A stretch of DNA of 64,000 bases. It comes from Chryseolinea soli (GTDB lineage Bacteria; Bacteroidota; Bacteroidia; Cytophagales; Cyclobacteriaceae). Numbering within the stretch: the stretch's first letter is position 1; each line of letters begins with the position of its first letter. Positions 45,465-53,965 of this stretch are shown here, one piece after another. The notes below the pieces were generated by a model. That model did not search any database. It had not been told where the DNA came from and was given only the letters and a program-made list of their open reading frames with translations. The stretch spans positions 2,108,001 to 2,172,000 of the forward strand of contig NZ_CP032382.1 in the NCBI RefSeq assembly GCF_003589925.1. Reading direction: 5' to 3'. The position numbers were made by a program, and so were the translations under genes.

Positions 45465-48194
45465 ATGAGTAAACCCGACAAAAAACTTTTCCTTCTCGAT
45501 GCCTACGCACTGATCTACCGCGCGCATTTTGCCTTTACCAAAACCCCCCGGATCAATTCCAAAGGCATAAATACCTCCGTGGCCTTCGGGTTCACCAACA
45601 CGTTGATGGAAGTGCTCCAAAAACAAAAGCCCACCCACATCGGCGTCGCCTTCGACACCGTGGCCAAGACGTTTCGAGACGAGATTTTCAAAGAGTATAA
45701 AGCCACCCGCCAGGAAACTCCTGAAGACATTCGCACGGGTATCCCCATCGTGAAAGAGATCATCCGCGGCTTCAACATCCCCATCCTCGAAATGGATGGC
45801 TACGAAGCCGACGACATTATCGGCACCCTCGCCTCACAGGCCTGCAAGCAAGGCTTCGAAGTATACATGATGACGCCCGACAAAGACTTTGGGCAATTGG
45901 TGAACGATTGCGTTTTTCTTTACAAACCCGCCTACATGGGCAACGCCGTCGACGTGCTCGGCCCCAAGGAAGTATGCGAAAAATGGGATATTGAAAACGT
46001 GTCGCAGGTGATCGACATGCTCGGTTTGCAGGGAGACACATCCGATAACATCCCCGGCATTCCGGGCTTCGGACCCAAGACCGCGGCCACCCTGCTAAAG
46101 CAATACGGAAGTGTAGAAAACATTGTGGCTCACGCAGCCGATCTGAAAGGCAAGCAAAAAGATCTGGTGACACAATTTGGCGATCAGGCCATTCTTTCCA
46201 AGAAGCTCGCCACCATCATCACCGACGTTCCCGTGGCCTTCGACGAAAACGAGCTGGCCTACAAAGGTCCCGACGCCGAAAAACTGAAGCCCATCTTCAA
46301 CGACCTCGAATTCAAATCCATTTCGGCCCGCGCCTTTGGCGAATACATGGCCGATGTGCCGCGTGTAGCGCCCAAGCCCGCACAGCTCTCCATGTTCGGC
46401 CAACCCGACGAACCCGTCGTGGCGGAGGTGATGACCGAACGAAAAACACTCGCCAGCCAAACCGTGCAATACACACAACTGGAGAATGAAGAGCAACTGC
46501 AGGCGTTGATGGTGAAACTAAAGGAACAACGCCACATTGCCTTAGATACCCTTAGCGACGACGCGCCCAACTTCGATTTTCAATGGCGAGCCATCGCTTT
46601 TGCCTATCGCGCAGACGAGGCCTTTTATTTTCCCATCGACACGGCCGAACAGGCAACGCGGGCCGCGAAGATCGTGGCACCCGTTTTAGGGGATGCACAA
46701 ATCGGCAAGGTCGGTCATAATCTGAAGGCCATGATCCTGGCGTTAAAGAAAAATAGTGTGGAAGTAGCGGGTCCGTTGTTCGACACCATGCTGGCGCACT
46801 ATCTGATAGAACCCGAAGCTTCACACGATCTGCCCATCATTTGCTCGCAGTACCTGGGCTATGATTTGATGGAAACCGGCAGCCTGAAAGACCGCCTCTG
46901 TGAACGCGCCGACCAGCTTGTTCAATTGCGTGAAAAATTGAAGGCCGAACTGGAACAACGGCGCGTCAGCCGGCTGATGAGCGACACCGAGATGCCGTTG
47001 GTGTATGTGCTGGCACAAATGGAATTTGAAGGCGTGAAAGTAAACACGGAATCGCTGGCCAAAATGTCGGAGGAACTGAAAGTGGAAAGCGACAAAGTGC
47101 AGCACGACATTTTTCAAATGGCAGGCACCGAATTCAACATCGGCTCGCCAAAACAATTGGGCGATATTCTTTTCGATAAAATGAAACTGATCGAGAAGCC
47201 GAAAAAAACAAAATCGGGTCAGTATGCCACGGGCGAAGACATTTTGTTGACGCTAGCGCCGAAACATGAAATTGCCAAGCGTATTCTCGACTACCGCGAA
47301 TACGAAAAGCTCCGCTCCACCTACGTGGATGCACTGCCAAAAATGATCAGCAAAACCGACGGCCGCATCCACACCGACTATCGTCAAGCTGTCGCGGCCA
47401 CTGGACGTTTGAGCTCGAATAACCCCAACCTTCAAAACATTCCCATCCGCACGGAGAAGGGACGGCAAATACGCAAAGCGTTCGGGCCTCGGAACGATGA
47501 GTTTCTCTTCATGTCGGCCGACTACTCGCAAATTGAACTGCGCATCGCGGCGTCCTTTGCCAAGGATCAAACTATGATCGACGCCTTCCGCAACAAGCGG
47601 GACATTCACACCACCACGGCCGCAAAAGTTTTTAAAGTCGAGCTCGACAAAGTGACACCCGACATGCGCCGGAAAGCAAAAGAGGTGAACTTCGGCATTC
47701 TGTATGGCAGCACGGCCTTCGGCTTGTCGCAAAACCTGGGCATTTCACGTACGGAAGCAGCGGAGATCATCCAATCGTACTTCACCGAATTTGCCGCCAT
47801 TAAGCGCTACATGGACGACTCCATAAACATGGCGCGGGAAAAAGAATATGTGGAAACCATCCTGGGACGGAAACGCTATTTGCGCGACATCAACTCCCGC
47901 AACGTCACCACCCGCGGCTTTGCAGAACGCAACGCCATCAACGCACCCATACAAGGCAGCGCCGCCGACATCATCAAGATCGCGATGGTAAATATCCACC
48001 GTTGGCTGAGCAAAGAGAAACTCAAATCGAAAATGACCATGCAGGTACACGACGAATTGTGTTTCGATGTGCACAAAGACGAGGTGGAGATCGTGAAAGC
48101 AAACATCATCAACCTGATGAAGTACGCCGTGCACCTGGAAGTACCCATGGAGGTGGAAGTCGGCGTAGGGCTGAACTGGTTGGAGGCGCACTAG
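45465..48194 (+). CDS. polA: DNA polymerase I with degenerate proofreading domain
   Basis: A 909-residue protein from the ATG at 45465. The 5'-nuclease domain (LLDAYALIYRAHF, EADDIIGTLA, TPDKDFGQLV, GDTSDNIPGIPGFGPKTA) and polymerase domain (DYSQIELRIAA, KEVNFGILYG, QVHDELCFDV) are intact. The middle 3'-5' exonuclease domain has lost its metal ligands: DTL instead of DTE (L363), NLKAM instead of NLKYD (M423), and R477/R481 where Tyr and Asp are expected. So it probably replicates, repairs and removes primers without proofreading, like Taq polymerase. It is a single-gene unit. Confidence 0.95.
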   Translation: MSKPDKKLFLLDAYALIYRAHFAFTKTPRINSKGINTSVAFGFTNTLMEVLQKQKPTHIGVAFDTVAKTFRDEIFKEYKATRQETPEDIRTGIPIVKEIIRGFNIPILEMDGYEADDIIGTLASQACKQGFEVYMMTPDKDFGQLVNDCVFLYKPAYMGNAVDVLGPKEVCEKWDIENVSQVIDMLGLQGDTSDNIPGIPGFGPKTAATLLKQYGSVENIVAHAADLKGKQKDLVTQFGDQAILSKKLATIITDVPVAFDENELAYKGPDAEKLKPIFNDLEFKSISARAFGEYMADVPRVAPKPAQLSMFGQPDEPVVAEVMTERKTLASQTVQYTQLENEEQLQALMVKLKEQRHIALDTLSDDAPNFDFQWRAIAFAYRADEAFYFPIDTAEQATRAAKIVAPVLGDAQIGKVGHNLKAMILALKKNSVEVAGPLFDTMLAHYLIEPEASHDLPIICSQYLGYDLMETGSLKDRLCERADQLVQLREKLKAELEQRRVSRLMSDTEMPLVYVLAQMEFEGVKVNTESLAKMSEELKVESDKVQHDIFQMAGTEFNIGSPKQLGDILFDKMKLIEKPKKTKSGQYATGEDILLTLAPKHEIAKRILDYREYEKLRSTYVDALPKMISKTDGRIHTDYRQAVAATGRLSSNNPNLQNIPIRTEKGRQIRKAFGPRNDEFLFMSADYSQIELRIAASFAKDQTMIDAFRNKRDIHTTTAAKVFKVELDKVTPDMRRKAKEVNFGILYGSTAFGLSQNLGISRTEAAEIIQSYFTEFAAIKRYMDDSINMAREKEYVETILGRKRYLRDINSRNVTTRGFAERNAINAPIQGSAADIIKIAMVNIHRWLSKEKLKSKMTMQVHDELCFDVHKDEVEIVKANIINLMKYAVHLEVPMEVEVGVGLNWLEAH

Positions 48195-48207
48195 GGCGCG
48201 GAAAGGA

Positions 48208-48558
48208 TCAGTTTATCGCATCTTCAAAATGAATGATCTCCGGTGGCAGACCCATGCGCACGGACACGATATCGAAACGAATGTGCCCTTGCCAATCGGT
48301 GGAGTAGATGTATTCTTCGGCTGCCTGAAAGATCAGCCGCGCTTTTTGATCATCGACAAACTCTTCCGGGTAGCCATACGATATGGACGTCCGGGTTTTC
48401 ACTTCCACAAAAATGAGCCAGTTGTCGCGCTTCACAATGAGGTCGATCTCCGCGCGTCGGTGCCGGTAGTTCCGGGCAACGATCTCAAACCCTTTGGATC
48501 TTAAAAAGTCCGCGGCAAGCTGCTCGCCACGGGCGCCAGTGTCTAAATGATCTCTCAC
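48208..48558 (-). CDS. YraN family (UPF0102) putative nuclease
   Basis: A 116-residue protein with a full-length YraN fold. GEQLAADFLRSKGFEIVARNYRHRRAEIDLIVKRDNWLIFVEVKTR (in part) contains the E...D-x(n)-E-x-K nuclease-like pattern. It is conserved near rnhB or ribosomal genes in other bacteria, but its function is not settled. It converges closely with polA. Confidence 0.95.
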   Translation of the reverse strand: MRDHLDTGARGEQLAADFLRSKGFEIVARNYRHRRAEIDLIVKRDNWLIFVEVKTRTSISYGYPEEFVDDQKARLIFQAAEEYIYSTDWQGHIRFDIVSVRMGLPPEIIHFEDAIN

Positions 48559-48670
48559 AACGGTAAATTTTTTTTGACAGGATTAATTTACGGATGTCTC
48601 CGAAAAAAAATACCCGGCAATGAAATAATATTAACATTTATTTCCGGCTCTCGCCAAGGCGAATAAACTG

Positions 48671-48678
48671 TACCTTAG
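48671..48678 (+). promoter_or_regulatory. -7-like element TACCTTAG
   Basis: One mismatch to TAnnTTTG. It lies eight bases before the first possible ATG (48687) of the phosphoesterase gene. Confidence 0.35.
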
Positions 48679-48698
48679 CGTTGTAAATGTTCCTGATC

Positions 48699-49517
48699 AT
48701 GGCAACCCGCAGAGAATTTATCCGCCACATCTCTTCCGCATCCCTCGTGATGCTGGGAGGCAGCGTGTTAAAACTCACACCCGCCGATGCGGCCTGGCTA
48801 AAAAAGGATGTCGTGCTCCGCTTCGCTGTGGCTTCCGATGGACACTACGGCGAGAAGAACACCGACTATGTTTCGTTTTTCGAGACCATGACCGGCCAGG
48901 TCACAAAATTTCACCAGCAAAATCCCCTGGACTTTTGCGTGATCAACGGCGACATCATTCACGATGAAAAAGATTTTCTCGTCCCCGCCAAAGCCCAACT
49001 GGATAAGCTTCCGGTAAAATATTATGTCACCAAGGGCAATCACGACAAGGTGAGCGACGACTACTGGAATGAGTTCTGGGGCATGCCCGTAAATCACGAC
49101 GTAGCGATCAAGGAAAACGTGCTGTTGCTGGCCACCACGTCCAACGAAAAAGGAGAATACCTCAGTCCCAACCTGGATTGGATGAAAGCCAAACTGGAAG
49201 AGCATCAACAAAAGAAAAATGTCTTTGTCTTCGTGCACATCCCCCAGGCCAAATGGGCAAAGTTTTCGTTGGAAACGCCTGCCTTTTTGGAAATGATGAA
49301 AGAACACAAGAACATCCGCGGTGTGTTCCACGGCCACGAACACGAGGAGGATGGGGTGAAAATGATCGGCACCGTGCCCTACATGTTCGACTCACATTTT
49401 GGCGGAAGCTGGGGAACTGCCTACAAGGGTTTTCGTGTTGTGGAACTAATGCGCGACGGTTCGTACCTCACGTACATCATGAACCCGACTAAAAAGATCA
49501 ATCAAGCGTCATTCTGA
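48699..49517 (+). CDS. Tat-exported metallophosphoesterase (calcineurin-like)
   Basis: A 272-residue protein from the ATG at 48699; an ATG at 48687 adds four residues. A twin-arginine signal (TRREFIRHISSASLVMLGG) directs export in folded form. The calcineurin-like metal motifs are in order: SDGHYG, NGDIIHD, KGNHDK, FVHIPQ and FHGHEHE. It should hydrolyse a phosphate ester in the periplasm, with two bound metals. The next gene, lipB, begins one base after its stop, so the two are probably transcribed together, although their functions are not linked. Confidence 0.93.
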   Translation: MATRREFIRHISSASLVMLGGSVLKLTPADAAWLKKDVVLRFAVASDGHYGEKNTDYVSFFETMTGQVTKFHQQNPLDFCVINGDIIHDEKDFLVPAKAQLDKLPVKYYVTKGNHDKVSDDYWNEFWGMPVNHDVAIKENVLLLATTSNEKGEYLSPNLDWMKAKLEEHQQKKNVFVFVHIPQAKWAKFSLETPAFLEMMKEHKNIRGVFHGHEHEEDGVKMIGTVPYMFDSHFGGSWGTAYKGFRVVELMRDGSYLTYIMNPTKKINQASF

Positions 49518-49518
49518 G

Positions 49519-50253
49519 GTGAACTTTCATATCAACAAAAAAACCAGCGTCATCGATCTTGGCCTCATCGACTACAAGGAAGCTTGGGATTACCAGGCGT
49601 CGTTGTTCGATAAGATCCTGGCCGTGAAGGCCCTGAACCGCTCGCTGCCGGAGCAGGAACACCAGACGACCGAGAATTTTCTTCTTTTCTGCCAACATCC
49701 CCACGTCTACACCCTGGGCAAGAGTGGCAAGGAGAATAATTTCCTCCTCAAGCAAGAAGACCTGACCGCCATCGATGCCACCTACTACCACATCAACCGG
49801 GGTGGCGACATCACTTATCACGGTCCGGGCCAGATTGTGGGCTATCCCGTGATCGACCTGGAGAATTTCTTTACCGACATTCACCAGTACATGCGTTTCC
49901 TGGAGGAGGCTGTCATCCTGACATTAAAGGACTATGGAATCGACGCCGGACGCATCAAAGGCCTGACCGGCGTGTGGGTTGATTTTGAAAAGGGTAACCA
50001 GGCCCGCAAGATTTGCGCGCTGGGGGTGAAGATGAGCCGCTGGGTGGCCATGCACGGGTTCGCATTGAATGTTAATCCCGACCTTTCGTACTTTAGCCAC
50101 ATCATTCCGTGCGGCATCACCGACAAAGCCGTGACCTCCCTGCAACAGGAATTGGGCAGATCCGTAGACGTCTTAGAGGTGCAGCAAAAACTTCAGGGAC
50201 ACCTCGCGCAGTTATTTGAGATGGAAATGGTGGCGAACGGAGTCAGGAGTTAG
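49519..50253 (+). CDS. lipB: Lipoyl(octanoyl) transferase LipB
   Basis: A 244-residue protein from the GTG at 49519, one base past the preceding stop. RGGDITYHGPGQIVGYPV (93-111) is the signature; K171 (LGVKMSR) and C198 (IIPCGI) are the catalytic pair. It moves octanoyl from acyl carrier protein to the lipoyl domains of 2-oxoacid dehydrogenases, the first step of lipoate assembly. A well-conserved length. The following small gene is 15 bases away. Confidence 0.96.
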   Translation: MNFHINKKTSVIDLGLIDYKEAWDYQASLFDKILAVKALNRSLPEQEHQTTENFLLFCQHPHVYTLGKSGKENNFLLKQEDLTAIDATYYHINRGGDITYHGPGQIVGYPVIDLENFFTDIHQYMRFLEEAVILTLKDYGIDAGRIKGLTGVWVDFEKGNQARKICALGVKMSRWVAMHGFALNVNPDLSYFSHIIPCGITDKAVTSLQQELGRSVDVLEVQQKLQGHLAQLFEMEMVANGVRS

Positions 50254-50268
50254 AATTTTGAGAGATTT

Positions 50269-50673
50269 ATGATCAAGGATATTGTTATACCGGAAGTAAA
50301 GCATGTGACACTGGCCGTGGGCCGAAAGAAAAACGAATTAGGAGGGTTTGATTGGAGAGTTTACCTGATCAACAACAATCACGAGCCCATAGAGAATACG
50401 TTGGTGGCCAGCAAGGGCTATGGTGAAAAGGATGGGGAAGAACAAAAGACGTCCATCTTGCGTCATTTTCTGGATACGATCGCTCCGAATAGCGCGACAC
50501 TGATAGAGCCTATCGACCCGGCGATCTTTCACCTGAACAACGAGTACTGGGTGAGCTACTACATTGGCTCGCAGATCTTCGACAAGCGTTTTGTGTTTGT
50601 GCCGGACTCCATCCGCGAGGAGAACATCTCGTTTATCCGGGAAATTGAGATGGATGGGGTATTGCACTCGTGA
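50269..50673 (+). CDS. Conserved small protein of unknown function
   Basis: A 134-residue cytosolic protein. It starts MIKDIVIPEVKHVTLAVGRKKNE and has a well-ordered alternation (FDWRVYLINNNHEPIENTLVASKGYGEKDG) of strands and loops. I do not know a named domain; it may be a conserved Bacteroidota phenylalanyl-tRNA-ligase-like or uncharacterised beta protein. It is located after lipB with a 15-base gap, suggesting co-transcription. Confidence 0.75.
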   Translation: MIKDIVIPEVKHVTLAVGRKKNELGGFDWRVYLINNNHEPIENTLVASKGYGEKDGEEQKTSILRHFLDTIAPNSATLIEPIDPAIFHLNNEYWVSYYIGSQIFDKRFVFVPDSIREENISFIREIEMDGVLHS

Positions 50674-50730
50674 AAAATTTTTTGCCTCGCGTGGTAATGT
50701 TTACATTTATCCAGCAACTCCCGATGTGAG

Positions 50731-51450
50731 ATGATCCAAGAACTACGCGACCTCATGTTTCTCGATATCGAGACCGTCGCCCAAACGGCAGACTACAACG
50801 CCCTGGATGAGCGCCTGAAAACGCAATGGGCGCGCAAGGCCGGTTTTTTTAAACGCGACAGCGACCACACCGACGAAACCATCTTCCACGACCGCGCCGG
50901 CATTTATGCAGAATTTGGCAAGATCGTGTGCATTGCCGTGGGAAAGTTCTATGACACCGAGAATGGCGACCTGGGTCTGAAAACAAAGGCCTATGCTGGC
51001 GACGACGAGCGCGAACTGCTGATGGAGTTCAAAACCATGGTGGAGAAACTCGATCCGTTCGCTTTAAAATTCTGCGCGCACAACGGCAAAGAGTTCGACT
51101 ACCCCTACCTCTGCCGCCGCATGCTGGTGAACGGCATCCCTCTGCCGCCGGTGCTGAACCTGATGGGCAAAAAGACCTGGGAAGTGCCCCACCTCGACAC
51201 GATGGAGATGTGGAAGTTTGGCGACTTCAAGCACTACACCTCGCTGGATCTGCTGGCCACCATCTTCAACGTGCCCTCCAGCAAAGGCGATATGGACGGC
51301 AGCCAGGTGAACAAGGTCTATCACGTCGATAAAGACCTGAACAAGATCAAAGACTATTGTCTGCGCGATGTGGTGGTATTGGCAGAATTATACCTCAAAA
51401 TGAAGACGATCTCCTTAAACCAGCCCCTGGTGCACAAAAGCACCGAATAA
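50731..51450 (+). CDS. PolB-like 3'-5' exonuclease (RNase H-like, DEDDy)
   Basis: A 239-residue protein. Exo I FLDIETV with D12 and E14; Exo II FCAHNGKEFDYPYLCRR with the second Asp; Exo III DYCLRDVVVL with the Tyr-x3-Asp pattern. These three motifs are those of the DEDDy exonuclease superfamily, here the short stand-alone type with predicted PolB-like 3'-5' exonuclease fold. Its substrate, DNA or RNA, is undetermined. It is notable beside a PolA that has lost the same motifs 2.5 kb away. A structured leader of rnr follows. Confidence 0.88.
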   Translation: MIQELRDLMFLDIETVAQTADYNALDERLKTQWARKAGFFKRDSDHTDETIFHDRAGIYAEFGKIVCIAVGKFYDTENGDLGLKTKAYAGDDERELLMEFKTMVEKLDPFALKFCAHNGKEFDYPYLCRRMLVNGIPLPPVLNLMGKKTWEVPHLDTMEMWKFGDFKHYTSLDLLATIFNVPSSKGDMDGSQVNKVYHVDKDLNKIKDYCLRDVVVLAELYLKMKTISLNQPLVHKSTE

Positions 51451-51515
51451 AAGTCCTGAACGCCGCTCGGAAACGGAACGGCGGAGCGTTTCGGGAGACC
51501 TAAAAATAAATTTCG

Positions 51516-51523
51516 TATCTTCG
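51516..51523 (+). promoter_or_regulatory. Candidate -7 element TATCTTCG upstream of rnr
   Basis: One mismatch to TAnnTTTG. It would start a transcript near 51530, giving rnr a leader of about 260 bases. Confidence 0.4.
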
Positions 51524-51538
51524 TTCCGTAAAACAGTG

Positions 51539-51685
51539 ATGAATAACTGCAGCCGGCATGTTATGCTTGAAGAAATAAGTTTGGAGACCGGACATCGCGC
51601 CATGTCCAACGCTACCACACGGCAATCCACTCCGGGGAAACGGCAACACCCCCGAACTTTTCAAACCATACTTTTTCAGGTGTAG
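51539..51685 (+). CDS. Possible 48-codon leader ORF before rnr
   Basis: An ATG at 51539 about 15 bases downstream of the candidate promoter opens 48 codons ending in TAG at 51683-51685. The product (MNNCSRHVMLEEISLETGHRAM, then Thr/Gln/Pro/Arg-rich) has no signal or known domain. It may be a regulatory leader peptide or chance ORF; a 343-base gap otherwise lacks any gene. Confidence 0.3.
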   Translation: MNNCSRHVMLEEISLETGHRAMSNATTRQSTPGKRQHPRTFQTILFQV

Positions 51686-51743
51686 ATGATGCCCCTGCAC
51701 CGTTATCAATCCGAGTTATTATAAATTAAAGTTAAAACAATTT

Positions 51744-51780
51744 GTCACCGGGAAGCATTTCCCAAAGGGTGACGTACGTC
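51744..51780 (+). promoter_or_regulatory. Structured leader element of rnr: hairpin plus 10-bp palindrome
   Basis: GTCACC-GGGAA-gcat-TTCCC-aaag-GGTGAC (51744-51773) folds into an 11-bp stem with a four-base loop and a four-base bulge. Its last three bases start GACGTACGTC (51771-51780), a perfect 10-bp palindrome ending 13 bases before the rnr ATG. The placement suggests control of translation or RNA stability, or a protein-binding site. Not a known riboswitch class that I recognise. Confidence 0.5.
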
Positions 51781-51793
51781 AAAAAATCAAGTA

Positions 51794-53956
51794 ATGAGTA
51801 AATCGAAAAAAAAATCAAAAGATAAAAAAAGCGGAAATAAGCGGGGAGTTTTAGAAGCGGCCCTCCTCGCCGTGGTAGACAACAACATGGGCAAGCCCTA
51901 TTCGTTCAAACACCTCCTCAAAAAATTAAGCCTCAAGAAGAAAGATGATATCAAGGCCCTCGGCCAAATCCTGGACGACCTCGTAGAAAATGGCCGTCTC
52001 CAGGAAGACAATGGGGCCTTCATCAGCAACCGGAAACAGGAAACGCTCACGGGTGTTCTGGATCACGTGAGCTCACGCTTTGGCTATGTAAAGCTCGGGG
52101 AAGACCAGACCGACGTCTACATCAAAGAAAGAGACCTCGGCTCCGCGGTGGATGGTGATACGGTTACGATTGTAATATATCCTACCCGTCATGGTGAGCA
52201 CCCCGAGGGCAAAGTGACCTCCGTGGTAAAGCGCAACCGGACAAAGTTCGTAGGGAAAGTGGAACTGTCGAAAAGTTTTGCCTTCGTGGTGCCGGACTAC
52301 AGAAAGATGCACACAGATTTCTTTGTGTATCCTGAAAATATCAACGGAGCAAAAAGCGGTGACAAAGTGATCATCGAAGTCACCTCGTGGGCGGAAAATG
52401 ACCGCAAGCCCGAAGCAAAGATCGTGGAAGTGTTGGGTAAAGCCGGCGAAAATGAAGCGGAGATCCACTCCATCATGGCCGAGTTCGACCTGCCTTTCAA
52501 ATTTTCGGAAAAGGTGGAGAGCGAATCCAAAAAGATCGACGAAGACATCACCAAAGCAGAGATCAAAAAACGGTGGGACTTCCGCGAGATCACAACCTTC
52601 ACCATCGACCCCGAAGATGCCAAGGACTTTGACGATGCCCTCTCCTTCCGCAAGCTCGACAACGGGCTCTACGAGATCGGGGTTCACATCGCCGATGTAA
52701 CGCACTATGTAACGCCCAACTCCATTCTGGATCAGGAGGCGTACGATCGTGCCACTTCAGTTTACCTGGTGGATCGGACCATTCCCATGCTGCCCGAGCG
52801 CCTGTCGAATGAATTGTGCTCGCTCCGTCCCCACGAAGACAAGCTCACCTTTGCCGCCGTTTTTGAAATGGACGACAAAGGCCATATTAAAAAAGAATGG
52901 TTCGGTCGCACCATCATCCACTCCGACAAGCGCTTCAGCTATGAAGGCGCCCAGGAAGTATTGGAAAAAGGAAAAGGCGAACTGTCGGAAGAGCTGACCA
53001 TCCTGAACACGCTGGCCAAAAAGCTGCGCAAAGATCGCTTCAGCAAAGGCGCCGTGAACTTTGAGACCACCGAAGTAAAATTCAAGCTCGACGAAAATGG
53101 CAAGCCCCTCGAAGTAATTCCCAAAGTGCGCAAAGATGCGCACAAGCTCATCGAAGAGTTCATGTTGCTGGCCAACAAACAAGTGGCCACCTATGTGTAC
53201 AACATGAAGAAAGGGAAAGAGAAGAACACCTTTGTATACCGGATCCACGATTTCCCCGACCCGGAAAAAGTGAAGGATTTTTCGGTGTTTGCCCGCCAGT
53301 TCGGTCACAAGATGAACGTGGACGAGACCAACATCTCCAGCTCGTTGAACAAACTGATGACGGAGATCGAAGGCAAGCCAGAGCAAAATGTTTTGGAACA
53401 ACTCGCCATCCGCACCATGGCCAAGGCCAAGTACTCCACCGATGCAAAAGGCCACTTCGGGTTGGCGTTCAGTCACTACTCACACTTCACATCGCCCATC
53501 CGCCGTTATCCCGACATGATGGTGCACCGCCTGTTGCAACACTATCTCGACGAGGGCAAGACCGTGAACAAAACCGAGTACGAAGCCAAGAGCGTACATT
53601 CCTCCGAAAGAGAAAAACGCGCCGCCGATGCCGAACGTGCATCGATCAAATACAAACAAGTAGAGTTCATGTCGACTGCCGAAAAGAGACCCTACGAAGG
53701 ATTGATCTCCGGCGTTACCGAATGGGGCATTTATGTAGAGATCGTGGAAACAAAATGCGAAGGCATGATCCGCATGGCCGACATGACCGATGACTTCTAC
53801 GAATTCGATGAAAAGAACTATCGCATCACCGGGCGTAAAACACGCAAGAGCTATACGCTGGGCGACCGCATCCAGGTGATGGTGAAGCGAACCGACATCG
53901 ACAAACGTTTGATCGACCTGATCTTTGCTCCAAAAGTAAAATCCACCGAAGAATAA
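51794..53956 (+). CDS. rnr: Ribonuclease R
   Basis: A 720-residue exoribonuclease with a Lys-rich N-terminal tail (residues 2-20), winged-helix and cold-shock OB domains, the RNB domain with TIDPEDAKDFDDALSF (metal-binding Asp residues), HFTSPIRRYPDMMVHRLL, and a C-terminal S1 domain (YEGLISGVTEWGIYVEI). It degrades structured RNA 3' to 5', contributing to ribosomal RNA and mRNA decay. No C-terminal Lys-rich tail, as is frequent in this phylum. It is followed 9 bases later by a polyprenyl synthetase. Confidence 0.97.
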   Translation: MSKSKKKSKDKKSGNKRGVLEAALLAVVDNNMGKPYSFKHLLKKLSLKKKDDIKALGQILDDLVENGRLQEDNGAFISNRKQETLTGVLDHVSSRFGYVKLGEDQTDVYIKERDLGSAVDGDTVTIVIYPTRHGEHPEGKVTSVVKRNRTKFVGKVELSKSFAFVVPDYRKMHTDFFVYPENINGAKSGDKVIIEVTSWAENDRKPEAKIVEVLGKAGENEAEIHSIMAEFDLPFKFSEKVESESKKIDEDITKAEIKKRWDFREITTFTIDPEDAKDFDDALSFRKLDNGLYEIGVHIADVTHYVTPNSILDQEAYDRATSVYLVDRTIPMLPERLSNELCSLRPHEDKLTFAAVFEMDDKGHIKKEWFGRTIIHSDKRFSYEGAQEVLEKGKGELSEELTILNTLAKKLRKDRFSKGAVNFETTEVKFKLDENGKPLEVIPKVRKDAHKLIEEFMLLANKQVATYVYNMKKGKEKNTFVYRIHDFPDPEKVKDFSVFARQFGHKMNVDETNISSSLNKLMTEIEGKPEQNVLEQLAIRTMAKAKYSTDAKGHFGLAFSHYSHFTSPIRRYPDMMVHRLLQHYLDEGKTVNKTEYEAKSVHSSEREKRAADAERASIKYKQVEFMSTAEKRPYEGLISGVTEWGIYVEIVETKCEGMIRMADMTDDFYEFDEKNYRITGRKTRKSYTLGDRIQVMVKRTDIDKRLIDLIFAPKVKSTEE

Positions 53957-53965
53957 TTCTCCGCC

